A DNA stretch of 64,000 nucleotides, taken from NCBI GenBank assembly GCA_008828725.1, contig MEHQ01002552.1:51297-115296 (forward strand), given 5' to 3'. Within the stretch, counting starts at the first letter, position 1; the number at the start of each line of letters is the position of its first letter. Both the position numbers and the translations under genes were made by a program. Source of the DNA: Saccharina japonica. Lineage: Eukaryota > Sar > Phaeophyceae > Laminariales > Laminariaceae. Under the pieces are notes generated by a model, which made no database searches, was not told where the DNA came from, and worked only from the letters and a program-made list of their open reading frames with translations. Below, one piece after another: positions 43,141 through 54,240 of the stretch.

Positions 43141-43235
43141 CCACGACGTACGGTTCGCGCCTTCATTCTTATCGGCGAGAGGAGACTTGACCCCTTTCTT
43201 TCCTCGTCGACTCGCGTCGAATTGCGCCTATCCAC
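43000..43235 (-). mobile_element. SINE-A, copy 4, with 52-bp C-run insertion
   Basis: Inverted body: TTCTTCCCATTCGTTATCTT, GTAACTCGGATCCGGGGTCA, then about 52 C, then TTCATTCTTATCGGCGAGAG and GACTCGCGTCGAATTGCGCC. The homopolymer stands where the other copies have a short purine-rich (GGGAGGGG) stretch, so it is an expansion of an internal G-run. Confidence 0.75.
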
Positions 43236-44212
43236 GCTGTTCGCTCTCTGGTACCAGGTACTATACAGCGTAACTGACGGTAGGCCTGTGGTAGGTACGT
43301 AGGCATACGCTCAGTCCACCCGACAAAAAACCGGGGGAGGAACACTAAAAAATAAGGAACCAAACCAGAGCCAGAAGCCAGGCTCTACTTCCCGGCTTTT
43401 TTTTCGTTTTTGCTCTTTTGAAGAACCATCAGCCGAACAACAGCCGTCGGCGAAAAGTCAACTGAGGGCTTTTTTAATTTCCGGATCGCCCGAAATAAAA
43501 ACCACCAATGCAGGTATTATGAAACATCTCCCTGGGATCTTATCCAGGGTCAACAGGCAAATGCAAGGAGAATGCCCAATTAAACTGCTGTTTGCTACGA
43601 GAGTACGTGCGTACGTACGAGTATACACTACGCACGTACATATATATCCGTTTCACGAACCAAAAACAGGAAATATTTTCGTCGTATTTCCTGTTTTTCG
43701 CATTTTTTTGGCACGGCGAAGCGGCGTAATTTGTGCCGTTTCGCCCGAAGTCCATCAATCATCAATCATCAATCGGACGAATCTCCAAGCTGACATGTCG
43801 ACCGGTGCAGCACCCTCGTAGCGCTGAGTGTGTATATACCGGCCACATAGGCGACTCTCTACCCCTTACAGCATGTGGAGGCCGTCTTCTTGTTGTTTGG
43901 CGACGTCGTTGCGTCTTGCCCTCACTCGACTTCTCGTGAGTTTAGGCTACGAATCTTTCTGTGTAAACAACGTATGCATGTACATATCACTGGCGAGGCA
44001 GGCAAGCAGGCAGGACAGCAGCAGCAGCAGCAGCAGTGTGCACCAAACGGCCAACATGACAAGGGGCGGAAGTTGGCGCTAACAAAGGCACATCTGTACG
44101 ATGTCGGCACTCCATAGATCGAGATCACATCTGGGGAGCCTTTTCATTGCAGCAGAAAGCTGTAAACACACCTTACTACGGTAACAACAACAGCAGCAGC
44201 AGTACATACACA

Positions 44213-44570
44213 CAGGGGCGTCCCGAAAAGTAATTTTTCGACACCTAACTACAGTATCTAAAATGGTCAGAATGGAAAAACAATCGGAGCACTGTGATCG
44301 CTGCACGATTTAGAACAAAATAACTTTTTTTTTTTCTGAATTTTTCCAAAAACCAATCACCACTTGGTTTTAAAGACCCCCCCCCCCCGCTGAGCCTCGG
44401 AGGGGGGGGTCTTTAAAACCAAGTGATTGGTTTTAGGAAAATTTCAAAAAAATAACTTGAAAAAACTTGTTTTGTGCTAAATCGTCCAGGGATCACAGTG
44501 CTCCGAATGTTTTTCCATTCTGACCATTTTAGATAGTAGGTGTCGACAAAATACTTTTCGGACGCCCCTG
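44213..44570. mobile_element. 358-bp fold-back element, CAGGGGCGTCC ends
   Basis: Complete palindrome: CAGGGGCGTCCCGAAAAGTA at the left, TACTTTTCGGACGCCCCTG at the right; arms share ATTCTGACCATTTTAGAT, CACTGTGATC and ACTTGGTTTTAAAGACCCCC, the latter two flanking a short G/C loop. hAT-like CAGGGGCG ends, but the flanks (ACATACACA / GTACACACA) give no clean 8-bp duplication. Confidence 0.8.
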
Positions 44571-44881
44571 GTACACACACAATATTTCGCACATCATACT
44601 GTACACCACGTCCGTCCATTTCGCCACAGCCACGCAGCATCACTGTATTAATGCAGGCGGGTCGTGAGTAGAGCAGTTACTGTAGTTACGCAGCGGTGTT
44701 GTAGTCATCTAGCTGGCCTTTTTACGTCGGCGCCTACTGATGATGCGTAACTTGCACACGCCGCCCCAAACAACGCACAACGCACAAATCTTGGACGTAG
44801 TAATAACAAGGTCAACCAACTCAAGAAAAGTATTTCACTTGCAGTATTCTACTGCTGTAGTACTCCCGTGCAGCAGTAGTA

Positions 44882-45700
44882 CAGCAGTAAAATCGGGAGG
44901 CAACCAATTGGAATTACGTGATCGTAGGGATGTGGTTCCACTTGTAGAAACCGAAACTACTGGGTCAGGATGTAGCACACTAGACCATTCTCTTTCAAGG
45001 AGCAAGGCGAGCATAAGCCAAACCATCGAGGCTTTTGATACACAATTCTGAGCATAATGGAAGGAGACACCGACGACACTCGAAGCACCGATTTACCACT
45101 GCCCAGCCTTTCATGAAGGCTTTTCCGCGTACACTCCGCGGTAGAGGTGTTGTACTGTAAGTTTGGGTGATACAATGGACAGGAAATAGTTAATCTAACC
45201 CCAGCCAAATGGTCAACGGATAGTTCAAGAGCCCAAGAAAGTATGGGTAGGACCACTCTGGCTGGGGCAGGAGGCCTCAACTAATCCAATACTTACTTTA
45301 AATGATCGTTGAAAGCGTACAAGAATACTACAGTAAAATCGGGAGGCAACCAATTGGAATTACTACGTGATCGTAATAGGGATGTGGTTCCACTTGTAGA
45401 AACCGAAACTACTGGGTCAGGATGTAGCACACTAGATCATTCTCTTTCAAGGCGAGCAAAAGCCAAACCATCGAGGCTTTTGATAAACAATTCTGACCAT
45501 CCCACCCCCCCAGCTGACAGGTAATTAACAGTAGTTTCTGCGTTTGTAGTTTTCAACGGCCGGGATCGCCACCGCGCTGAGTATGCACTCAGCACGGGGG
45601 TAATTTATCCCGGGCAAGGCCCCCTGCTTCGGGGCAGGAGGCCTCAACTAATCCAATACTTACTTTAAATGATCGTTGAAAGCGTACAATAATACTACTA
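44882..45700. repeat. Interleaved direct duplications
   Basis: Block 1 (AGTAAAATCGGGAGGCAACC to CATCGAGGCTTTTGAT.) occurs at 44882-45050 and 45332-45500. Block 2 (GGGGCAGGAGGCCTCAACTA to GAAAGCGTACAA.AATACTAC) occurs at 45269-45335 and 45631-45700. The two copies of block 1 differ by two 3-bp insertions and one small deletion, so this is one duplication of about 400 bp with later change. Confidence 0.8.
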
Positions 45701-45989
45701 CAGTACTACGTACTACTACTGCTGTAGTTTGGGGAGGGTCATAGCCCATACAGATAGGTGTTGGCCAACTTCCGTAATGGAAGCTCCCCGCCGTACTATT
45801 AATATTGATACAAGAAGAACAAGCAACATTTTCGTTTTCGCAGGAAGAGGAATTTATTGTGTTCGCACCCGCAGCGCCGCAATTCTTCTTCAACGACAAC
45901 GAAAACAAAAAAAAAAGGTTACGAACAGCAACCAGAAGATAATGATGACACCTGGAATATGCGTATGTATGCGGTGTGCGTATTCTTCG

Positions 45990-46110
45990 CTTTTTCTACT
46001 CGTCGACATCGAGTCCACCGTGTCGATTCTTCATCCTACTCGTAGAGAGATACAAGTTATGTGGCCACAAAACCACGACACAGAGATACTAAGCAGTAAT
46101 ATGCAGTAAA
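45990..46110 (-). repeat. Repeat family C, inverted copy
   Basis: GTGTCGATTCTTCATCCTAC, GTAGAGAGATACAAGT and ATGTGGCCACAAAACCACGA, then ACACAGAGATACT. Confidence 0.55.
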
Positions 46111-46699
46111 AATAACAGTACTGATGATACAGTCGGAGGCTTCGGCACAAAGAAAACAGGAAAACCCTGCCCGTGATGATTGATGATGGGGATGCACATA
46201 CATTTCTTCTGTGTGTACGAGAACGAGTGGACGAGTACATGACAAAGAGCAAACCCAGACGTACTGTATTTCCTTTCATTTCAGATGCTGCTTGATGATG
46301 ATGTGTTCTCACATTATTCATTAGCTCAAATATAGCCCGCGCGCGTATTTGTTTGGTGTACTGTACAGCAGCGTGCAGTATGTATCTGTCCCAGAGAAGA
46401 AGTGAGCAAGCTTCGTCGCTGATAGGATTTGCCAGAAGTCCCCAGAATAGTCTCCCATCTCGTACGAGGTACTCGTGCAGCAGCAGTATTGTATACATAC
46501 CTGGGGTACAGTACGTGCTAAAAATAATGGACAAGGTACGAAATGAATAGGGTACTCTACATCATGATCAAACACTAAAAATGTGCGGTTGGGTTCAACA
46601 TCCAACTCCCAATCAAATTAATCAAAGGCACAAACATTCGAGAGCCTAAGATCTCCAAACGGCAAGTAAGTGAATGCCGCTGGGGAACATTTCATAATG

Positions 46700-47190
46700 T
46701 CACCATAGGCACAACCCACGTGCGCAAGCCCCGCATACATCTCCTATTATCTCAAGATCAGAGGGCACCATCATCAGCAACAACAACAACAGCGGCATAG
46801 CGACGCACGAAACATGGCGGAGCACATCAGCCCAGGCCATGCTCGCCCGACGGTGAGTGCCTACGGTAGGGGTGATGCCCATCACCTTATCGATAGTACC
46901 AGAACGCGCAAGAGCAAACCTCGCTTTCTTCCGAGAGCCAAAGGCTTTGTTTGCGCGGGGGGGCGCTCTCTCCTTTCTCGTCCACCGCCACTTCTCGTCT
47001 GACATTGCATGGATGGGAAGAGCCTCGAAACCAAATGGGCCGCCTACCGATAGAAGATCGAGCAACTATTGAAATCCTTCTTGGCCGAGGGTGCCGCGCA
47101 TTGGCGCCGTCGATAGGCTTTGCTGTAGGGCGTGGGCGGCCTTGTGGCCTTGCAGGTCCTCTACCCGTTGACACGTCTCTTCGTCTCATC
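46700..47190 (-). pseudogene. Possible transposase-like remnant (weak)
   Basis: A minus-strand frame (46700-47065) reads SDEKWRWTRKERAPP, then KARFALARSGTIDKVMGITP; the DEKW...KVM spacing of about 38 residues resembles the first catalytic region of mariner-type transposases (DEKWF...KVMF). On plus, 47040-47110 reads GRLPIEDRATIEILLGRG, reminiscent of a helix-turn-helix start but in the opposite orientation. Key residues after DEKW and KVM do not match and no intact domain exists, so this is at best a rearranged fossil. Confidence 0.18.
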
Positions 47191-47261
47191 GTGTTGTGCT
47201 GAAGTACTGATAGCCCCTAGATGCTAGTAGTACTATTGTAGTATTATAGCACTCTGTTGTA

Positions 47262-47590
47262 GCTTCACCTCTCTCTTCGAAAGCGTCGGCTGTCCGCAGC
47301 ATCATAGGATCTGCAATGCGCATTCTGCACCGAGAGATAGGACACGTTGCTTACCGCCCGCGCGCGTGCTCGGCTCTAGCTATAGACTCAAGTTTGTTCG
47401 GCTTTGCCGCCTCCGTTCTATATTATTGTACTGTAGTACTACTCTGTTGTAGCTTCACCTCTCTCCCCGAAAGCGCCTGCTGTCCGCAGCATGATAGGAT
47501 CGGCACTGTGTTTTCTGCACCGGGAGATAGGACACGTTGCTTACCGTCCGCGCGCGTGCTCGGCTCCAGCTATAGAATCAGCTTTGTTCA
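47262..47590. repeat. 186-bp direct duplication
   Basis: GTAGCTTCACCTCTCTC through GCTATAGAaTCA.GTTTGTTC occurs at 47262-47400 and again at 47448-47588, about 90% alike, with partial repeats of the TATTGTAGTA spacer. Confidence 0.8.
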
Positions 47591-48216
47591 AATTTTCCAC
47601 CTCCATTCTTGTTCTTCCTGTGGCTGTGGTCGCCTGCCCCGCCTCTTGACGTTTTAGAATCTCCACGAGCCGCGGTGTCTGTTTTTTTCTGGCGCTTGTG
47701 AATCCGGAGAGTGAAGACTCTTCTCCGTTTTTTTCGCTCGACGGCGTGTGCGCGCTTGTTCCATGAAACAGCTGCGCAGTAAGTAAGGGTATCGATCCAC
47801 CTGTACAACCCACCTCCCTCCCGCATTCCGACTCCCGAAGTGCGACTTGCAGTGTGACATGGTCGAAGCAGAGGGCTACCAGCCTACCCGCCTTGACGAA
47901 AAGACTCTTGAATCAGTTTTAAAGTGATCGCACGTTGATCGATTTCGAAGAAAAAAAAAAGTTCTTTGGGGGCTTTCTCTCTTCGTTTTTTCATACGCTG
48001 TTACACTACGTACTACTACTGTAAGTACCTTCTACCAGGGACGGACGCGGGTAGGCTTCTGTACAGCAGTACCGCAGCAGTATACTGATGCAGCATGCTC
48101 GAAGGCGATGCTTTGTGGATCCGTCCGTGAGACACTAAAGTTTAATCTTCCACCCTCATCCCGCCCCGCCTCCTCTTCTTCCCACCGCTCTTTGACTGCG
48201 CTACCCATGGCCACAG

Positions 48217-48430
48217 GATCCGCTTGCTGGGACGAAGCCCCGCCCGATAGCGGCTCCTCCATCCTCCCATGGCGCTGCTGCGGAATGGAGTAACATCAGC
48301 ATCACCAGAAGCCCCACGAACAGCCCCATGAGCAGCATCAGCGAAGGTGACGAGGACGAGGAGGCTTCTCTCAGCATCAGCAGCGCCAGCATCACCACCA
48401 ATATCCTTCGCCAATAAGCTAGTTTCTGCA

Positions 48431-48480
<50 letters not shown>

Positions 48481-48852
48481 GTAGGTGGTGGCCGAACCGA
48501 CGACTCCGCCGTTCTCCGTTCGAACCACGATTCTACCGGTGATGATATTAGTCACGGTGTCGCTCATGGCACCGGTGGCGACGGTAGCGGCGGCAGCGAC
48601 GGTGAGCGCAAGAGCAGCTGTAGCATGGCCACATGCTCCAACCAGAAGGGGGGCATGTCGTCAGCACCGTCACCATCATCGTCGCCGTGCGGTTTGCCTA
48701 AAGAAGACAATGACCTCAGCTCCGACGGACAGGAAGATGACGAGGGGGAGGAGGAGGGGGGGGGCGCAGAGACAGCCGTCGACAAGGCCGTTGAGCTCCT
48801 GAAACAGGACCAAGAATCCCAGCAGAAGATTGCGAAGGGCGTGGTACAACAG
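48217..48852 (+). CDS. Second gene: Ser-rich/acidic coding exon(s)
   Basis: One frame with strongly G/C-ending codons carries: KPRPIAAPPSSHGAAAEWS, SPTNSPMSSISEGDEDEEAS, ITTNILRQ, then TAA at 48415; after a CTGCAG at 48426-48431 the same frame continues through a poly-Ser (AGC) run of about 14, GGGRTDDSAVLRSNHDSTGD, a Gly/Ser stretch, PKEDNDLSSDGQEDDEGEEE and the helical ETAVDKAVELLKQDQESQQK, ending CAACAG|GTCAGA in phase 0. The single in-frame TAA may mean an unresolved intron, a sequencing error or a damaged gene. Predicted disordered/acidic protein with a C-terminal helix. No family recognised. A minus-strand 141-codon frame is its shadow. Confidence 0.55.
48435..48478. repeat. (CAG)n in coding sequence
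   Basis: About fifteen uninterrupted CAG/AGC units; in the coding frame above they give poly-Ser, in the next frame poly-Ala/Gln. Confidence 0.85.
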
Positions 48853-49149
48853 GTCAGAGGCTGTAGCTGCACTCATGGACTATGTGGTGCTGTTTGGCTT
48901 GCAATGAGTGGGAGTGCTTTGTGGTGGGTTGGTGGATTATCAGTTGGTGAATTTTTAGTTACTGTAGTTTTTGTGTGCTCTGGGTTCTGGAGCGCAGAAT
49001 CGTCTGACGGCCTTCTTCTTGCCCCCGCGAACTGCTGTTTTTGACACGATGCCACACTAATACTACTGTAATTATTAGCAATACTGTACACTACTAACGA
49101 CTTGTACCTCTTTGTCGCTCCTATGGTTTCCTGCGTTCTATTGGAACAG

Positions 49150-49227
49150 GGGCAGACGATCCAGCGCTTGGGGCGTAAGATGGCGCAAGACGCGCAACAA
49201 GCCCTTGAGAAGGGTAGGCAGGAACAT
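49150..49227 (+). CDS. Second gene: helical exon
   Basis: 26 codons between TTGGAACAG and GTGAGT, phase 0 on both sides, reading GQTIQRLGRKMAQDAQQALE then KGRQEH. Joined to the previous exon it forms a continuous amphipathic, Gln/Lys/Ala-rich helix (...KIAKGVVQQ|GQTIQRLGRKM...), likely a coiled coil. The following exon is not identified; a 53.3-53.5 kb block is one candidate. Confidence 0.6.
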
Positions 49228-49539
49228 GTGAGTGAGAGAGATGGGTGGAAAAGTGAAACATATGCACCACAGGAAATGTCCTGCATGTTTCACTACAGCA
49301 GCAGTAGTAACATGGTTGTGCCACTTTATCGTAACTGGTGCTCGTTGTGGATCGTAGCAAAGCTCCCCTGCTTGTCTATGCTCGTAATCCAATACGTACT
49401 ATCATGCCGTACCACTTTACATACAATCGCAGTACTGCTGTAGTAGTAGTAGTAGTACGGTACAGTACGTACCAGTATTCCGGTGGACCTAGAGTAAATA
49501 CGGACCTGCGGTAAATGCAAAAAAATCGCTCTTCTATTA

Positions 49540-49639
49540 GGGGGGGGCACAGTAAAAGGACCAAATATGGTTAGTAAAAATGGAGAAATATATCGGCTTT
49601 TGGCTGTACCGTACGAGGTCCTATTTACTATGACCCCCC
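49540..49639. mobile_element. MITE family H, copy 2
   Basis: GGGGGGGCACAGTAAAAGGACC at the left and GGTCCTATTTACTATGACC + C-run at the right (imperfect inverted ends); AT-rich centre. Confidence 0.65.
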
Positions 49640-49649
49640 GTACTATTAT

Positions 49650-51040
49650 TATATATCCCACGTACTATTCGTAGCAAGATTGCGCAAGTAAATTTCCATC
49701 CTAATACTGCTCGCGTGTCGTACATCTCCTTGTACATGCGTTCCGCCTTGGGCACGTCCCCTACTATACCCCAGTAGTATACCCAGTCGATTGCGTGGAT
49801 GCTCGATGCTGTAATCGTGTAATCGTCATGTATTTTCGACACGTTTTCCCCCTGAAGCTCCTAAAGGTCACGGTAGGTAGGCATAGGCACTGACTGTACT
49901 ACTATTAATACAGTAGCCCCGCAATAACGGAAAACTGAACACGGTGGGTATAGGGAACATCAGATTCACGCGCCCGCCTACTTTTTCCCACTGTATGCAC
50001 TACTACTATATGCACTGCTGTCGTAGACTCGTGTAGGGGACGGGTACCAAATCTGAAAAGGGAAAAGGGAAAAGGGACGTGGGTACCTATTATGCAATAC
50101 AGTAAGTAATATGTAAGGCACTTGTAATCCCAAGCGCACTCTGCCGGAGCTACTTGTTATTCAAAACTCAATACTACTTCGTACGTAGTGTATGTAGTAC
50201 ACGGTTTTCAATATTCTTACTCCCCCCACGGTTTTTGGCCGGGGTGTCATGTAGGTTGGTTCATACAAGTACAGCATGCTGCAGCACCTGGTACCAGATA
50301 CCTGGTATGATGTGTGCGTATTGCTGTGTGCTACGTATGAATGTGTATGCACCTGTGCATCACATCTTTGTCCCTAAATACTAAATACATGCGCAATGAT
50401 ACGTAGACGTAGTGTTCATACGCAATAACACGTATAGTCAGTAGTATCATCAGGTGTTGTATCGTTTTCACAATTACTAATTGTTCGCTATACGTACACT
50501 GGCTGTACGTATGTACCATAAACCAACATCATATATATACTCGAAACTCGTACGTATACGGAAGAAGCTTTTTGCTTTTTCGTTTTTTGTTGTTACAGCA
50601 GCAGCAGTGCCTCGCACCGAAAACCGCCGAGAACATGAATGGATATATTCAGTTAGATATGTTTTACGTACAGAAGTATACAGCACTATGTAATTACTAG
50701 GCTCCGCCGTCGTCGTCGCTGCCGCGTAGAAGTCGCCTTGGAGAGGTCCCGGAGCGATGGTCCCTTGTAGCCGTCGTTACGGTCGACGTAACCGAGCACA
50801 GTTCTTTCTTATGATTAGCAAGGAGATGCTACGCCGTGCGAGCACGGCGGTCTATTATAGTTCTGGCACCGTGGGGGACTCATCGAGTCTCACCCCAATC
50901 GGGCATTAAGGATGGAGGAGCATCGAGCCAGCTTGAGGGGAGAGGTCTACGCTTAGCGGACCTCTAACGCCCTCAGATCCGGTCTGGCCGGATCTTTGGT
51001 GCTTGACTTTGTGATGTCTCCGTCCCTGCGTACGTGTTCT
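49650..51040. other. No supported feature
   Basis: Mixed sequence with many TACGTA/GTAC motifs and small CAG runs (50597-50608). A GC-richer block at 50700-51000 with CAGATCCGGTCTGGCCGGATCT may belong to a repeat, but no second copy is in the window. Confidence 0.3.
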
Positions 51041-51044
51041 GAGA

Positions 51045-51953
51045 TCTACGATAGATACGTCTAACCCTCACCGTCACACAGCCTCCCCCTTTATTCGCCG
51101 CAACTTCATCTTTGTAAAAGATTTCGTTGTGGCGTCATCGGGACGATGAGTATAGTGATGGTACAGGGTTGTCGATATATATTGGACCTGATACACAGCA
51201 ACTTTGATCATGTTTGTATCCACTCCTTATAACTGACGTGTTGAGTAAACACGGGTGTTGAGTAACACCGCACCAGCGAAGATGCGCACATGGTTAAGCT
51301 TGTACGCTGACAGCGGAGGCTGGAGTGTAGTTTGGGAATTCCAAATATTTTCTCAGCGCACTAGTTACGTGTGGCCACACGTTCTGCGCGCTCCTCGTGA
51401 GTGCTGTTCTGAGACGTCACGAGGCAGTCGATTTTTATAGTGTTGTGGAAACCGTAGGCGTGCACGCCGTGGTTATCCAGCAAAAAGTAACCGGGTTGGC
51501 GTAATTATATTTTTTCCAAAATAAATTGAAAAAATGTACATACATCAACGCGGGACTTTGTTAATTGGGGCGGAGTCGCGTGGCTCTCGTTCCCTGTGTG
51601 TATTTTTGTTTAAAACAATATATGGTTGCACGATGGAGTTGTTGTGTTATCCTTTTTGTAACGCGTGGCGTGGAGCTTGAGCGTGGTTTATCACGTCTCG
51701 TATAGTCCCGCCAACGTTGGGTACAACAACTTTAAACATTTCCTTGCCCCGGCTATTCTCACCAGAATGCCGGTTAGAGTGCTCTTCAGATTCTGGCAGA
51801 CACGTGTTGTGTGTACTGCCCGTATCTGATGTTGCTTCTCTCTTCATCGTGGCCGACTCGTTTTGCCTACGGTTGAGTCGACTGTGTGGACCATAGTGTT
51901 TGTGTGCGAGGACATTATTTTACGATAGATACGTCTAACCCTCTCACCGTCAC
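51045..51953. repeat. 33-bp direct repeat pair 875 bp apart
   Basis: TACGATAGATACGTCTAACC followed by CTCACCGTCACA (CTCTCACCGTCACA in the second) occurs at 51045-51078 and 51920-51953. Similarity stops abruptly on both sides, so it is not a pair of full LTRs. A 66-codon minus-strand frame (51647-51847, KEMFKVVVPNVGGTIRDV) lies between. Confidence 0.55.
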
Positions 51954-52254
51954 AACTACTTGGATTTTAACTGAAAAAAATATCCTACACTAACCAAATT
52001 CGTGGGACCGGTTTTTCTTAAGGGAATATCGGGTTGGATGTTGGATCGCGGAAAGCGCGTGCGTGTTGCGTGTTTTTGCTTTTCGTTCTTTCCACCCATC
52101 GACATCTCACACCTCACACCCGGTCTCGCAAAAAATATGGTCCCACAACTACAATAATTTTTAAGTGGTTTGTCCCCACAACGTGTGCGCAGCTGTATAA
52201 TGTAGGGATGAGAGGGGTTCAATGCTTCCAATAATATAATGCCGTCGGCATCGA

Positions 52255-52340
52255 ATATACACCCAGTCAGTGTCCGTGCTGATTTTTCTTCCTAGAGAGG
52301 CACAAAAGCTCGGTGGTCACAAACTACACGACATATATAC
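52255..52340 (-). repeat. Repeat family C, partial
   Basis: CACCCAGTCAGTGTCCGTGC, then TTCTTCCTAGAGAGGCACAA and GGTGGTCACAAACTACACGA. Confidence 0.5.
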
Positions 52341-52744
52341 ATCATGCACGCATGCAGTTAGTTGCAGTACAGCAAAGGAGAATGTAGGCAATGCACTGGC
52401 ATGCCAACCTACTGGATACGACAAGCACAGCACACATACTACGCACAAGACAGCACGCCAGATACAGCAGCAGTAGCACTACTCGTACTGCAGGAGAGAA
52501 AAAGTACAGCACATACCGCGTAACACGCAAGCAAGACAACACCCCCCCCTTCAGTCAAATTTCCAGGCTGCGTTTCTCGTCAAGGAGAAGAGTGCAAACA
52601 AACGATGATCGATGCGTCTATAGAAATATTGATACGTCTTAAAGAAAGATCTCGACGAGATATTTCGCCACCATTTTCTTCCATGTTGTGCCCCCCCCCG
52701 CTTGTTGTGGCCACACCGGAAATTAAATTAACTATTTTTGAAGC

Positions 52745-52968
52745 TGTCATCCTTATGCAAGTCCGCCTCACAAGCGGTTCGTAGTAGGATGCAGCTCTCA
52801 CCCTTCATGCGACTCGCCGAACACCTCACGGCGCTTCGCGCTTGGTGCTAGCAATGTCTGCCTGGTCGGTGAAAACCCGACATGCTCCGTCCCGGTATTG
52901 TAGGGATGCGAGGGTCTATGGCCATACGACTACGGCCATGCATGGATATCGAGTACCCCCCCCCCCTT
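52745..52968 (+). mobile_element. pC-SINE copy 9
   Basis: Starts at GTCATCCTTATGCAAGTCCG and runs through GGCGCTTCGCGCTTGGTGCT and GATGCGAGGGTCTATGGCCA to GAGTAC + 11 C. Confidence 0.8.
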
Positions 52969-53113
52969 GTTTTGTAGAAAAACGGCTCGGAAATTTGGCT
53001 CGCCCTAGGTGCAGGACAACCCAGCGAAATGTTTTCTGTGTAGGTCGTTGGTGGCATTTTTTCAAGCTTCGTGCACGTCGGCCCAGACTAACCCGACCCC
53101 AGACCCAAGCTTA

Positions 53114-53323
53114 GGGCCCATATTAACGAGTACAAAATAAATCCAATTTGGAAAAAAATAAAATTCAAATACGCTTTTCATTGGTCAACACACGCACCAG
53201 CACCACAAAGATTAGGATCTTGGGGTATAATCTTGGGTGGTGGTGCGGGTTCTGACCAATGAAAAGCGGATTTGTTTTTTTTTTTCAAATTGATTTTTTT
53301 CTTTTCTACGTTTAAACGGGCCC
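53114..53323. mobile_element. Harbinger-type MITE, copy 3
   Basis: 210 bp, GGGCCCATATTAACGAG to CGTTTAAACGGGCCC, TTA on both sides (53111-53113, 53324-53326). Confidence 0.85.
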
Positions 53324-53399
53324 TTAGCCCCAACCCTGACTCTTCGGGGGGTTCGAGGTCGGCATGGACGGTCGCGCGCGCGTTTTGGTGGCGCTTTCC

Positions 53400-53519
53400 C
53401 CAAAACAAGCAGCCGGCGGAAGGGTCGGCCTCGACCAACCGGACCAACGACCTGCAGGAAATATTATACCGGGCCGCCCTACATTATTATGTTAGGGGTA
53501 CATATTGATAGTCCGTAAA
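53400..53519 (+). CDS. Possible exon after the 53.1-kb MITE (weak)
   Basis: After an AAGCAG acceptor the plus frame reads PAEGSASTNRTNDLQEILYR, then AALHYYVRGTY and stop. It would join in phase 0 to the exon at 49150-49227. STNRTNDLQ recalls ARSTTDLQ in the SFADE gene, which is only a hint. No downstream confirmation. Confidence 0.2.
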
Positions 53520-53713
53520 TTCGTTCTATTGAGGGTGTTATCTCGCGTGTTACCATGTACCATGCAGGTAGATACTATAATTCAGCCCAATATAGGACGA
53601 ACATCGAACACTCGCTCGTCTCCCATTTCGAAGACAATCGACGCGAACTGACAGCTGACAAAATAACACACCGAACGACAGCCCCTCTTTCATCCGATCT
53701 TTCACTGATGATT

Positions 53714-54240
53714 CAGGGGCGTCCAGAAAAAAAGAAAAGAAAATGACACACCACACCCCCAGAGGTCGGAATAGAAAACCGTTGCAACCGTTGTGATCAC
53801 ATGATGAAATAAGAAAATGGGAAAAAAAAAACATCCTTATTTTCATTTTTTTCACTTGGTTTTAGTAACCACCCCCCCTAACGAACAAAAAATTCTGTGA
53901 GATGTCGAAAAAAAAACGACCACCCTCGGATGATTAGTATTTTTTGGTGATTCGGTTGGCCCTTTTTATTGGGCAGTTTCACAATCATATGAAACGATTG
54001 CACCCACTCGCGGGATATTTTTTTTGTTTTCCATCTCATTTAGTCTACAGTGAGGGGCGCACAAAAAAAAGAAGATAAAACGACCTACTATGATACACTC
54101 CTTCCCAAGGCCAGAACGAGAGTCAGAATGAGCATCAAACCAGAATGGTGAGAGTTCTGGACGAAATGACGAAAATCTGTTTTCTTTTTTCATTTCTTGT
54201 ATTTTACTTGGTTTTAGTACCCCCCCTGTCTGGGTCTCGC
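53714..54240. mobile_element. Two half-copies of the CAGGGGCG fold-back family
   Basis: CAGGGGCGTCCAGAAAAAAA...GTTGTGATCACATGATGAAA...ACTTGGTTTTAGTAACCACC (53714-53880), and AGGGGCGCACAAAAAAAAG...CAGAATG...ACTTGGTTTTAGTACCCCCC (54056-54235), both in the same orientation as the left arm of 44213-44570. Confidence 0.6.

Noticed and set aside
44205..44580. 8-bp target duplication for the CAGGGGCG fold-back element
   Set aside because: The flanks are both CA-rich, so the apparent similarity is not a clean duplication.
48142..48567. 141-codon minus-strand frame with poly-Ala
   Set aside because: Antisense of the Ser-rich coding exon; plus-strand codons end mostly in G/C and a downstream exon joins in phase.
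51045..51953. LTR retrotransposon pair
   Set aside because: Only 33 bp are shared; similarity stops on both sides and no gag/pol is seen.
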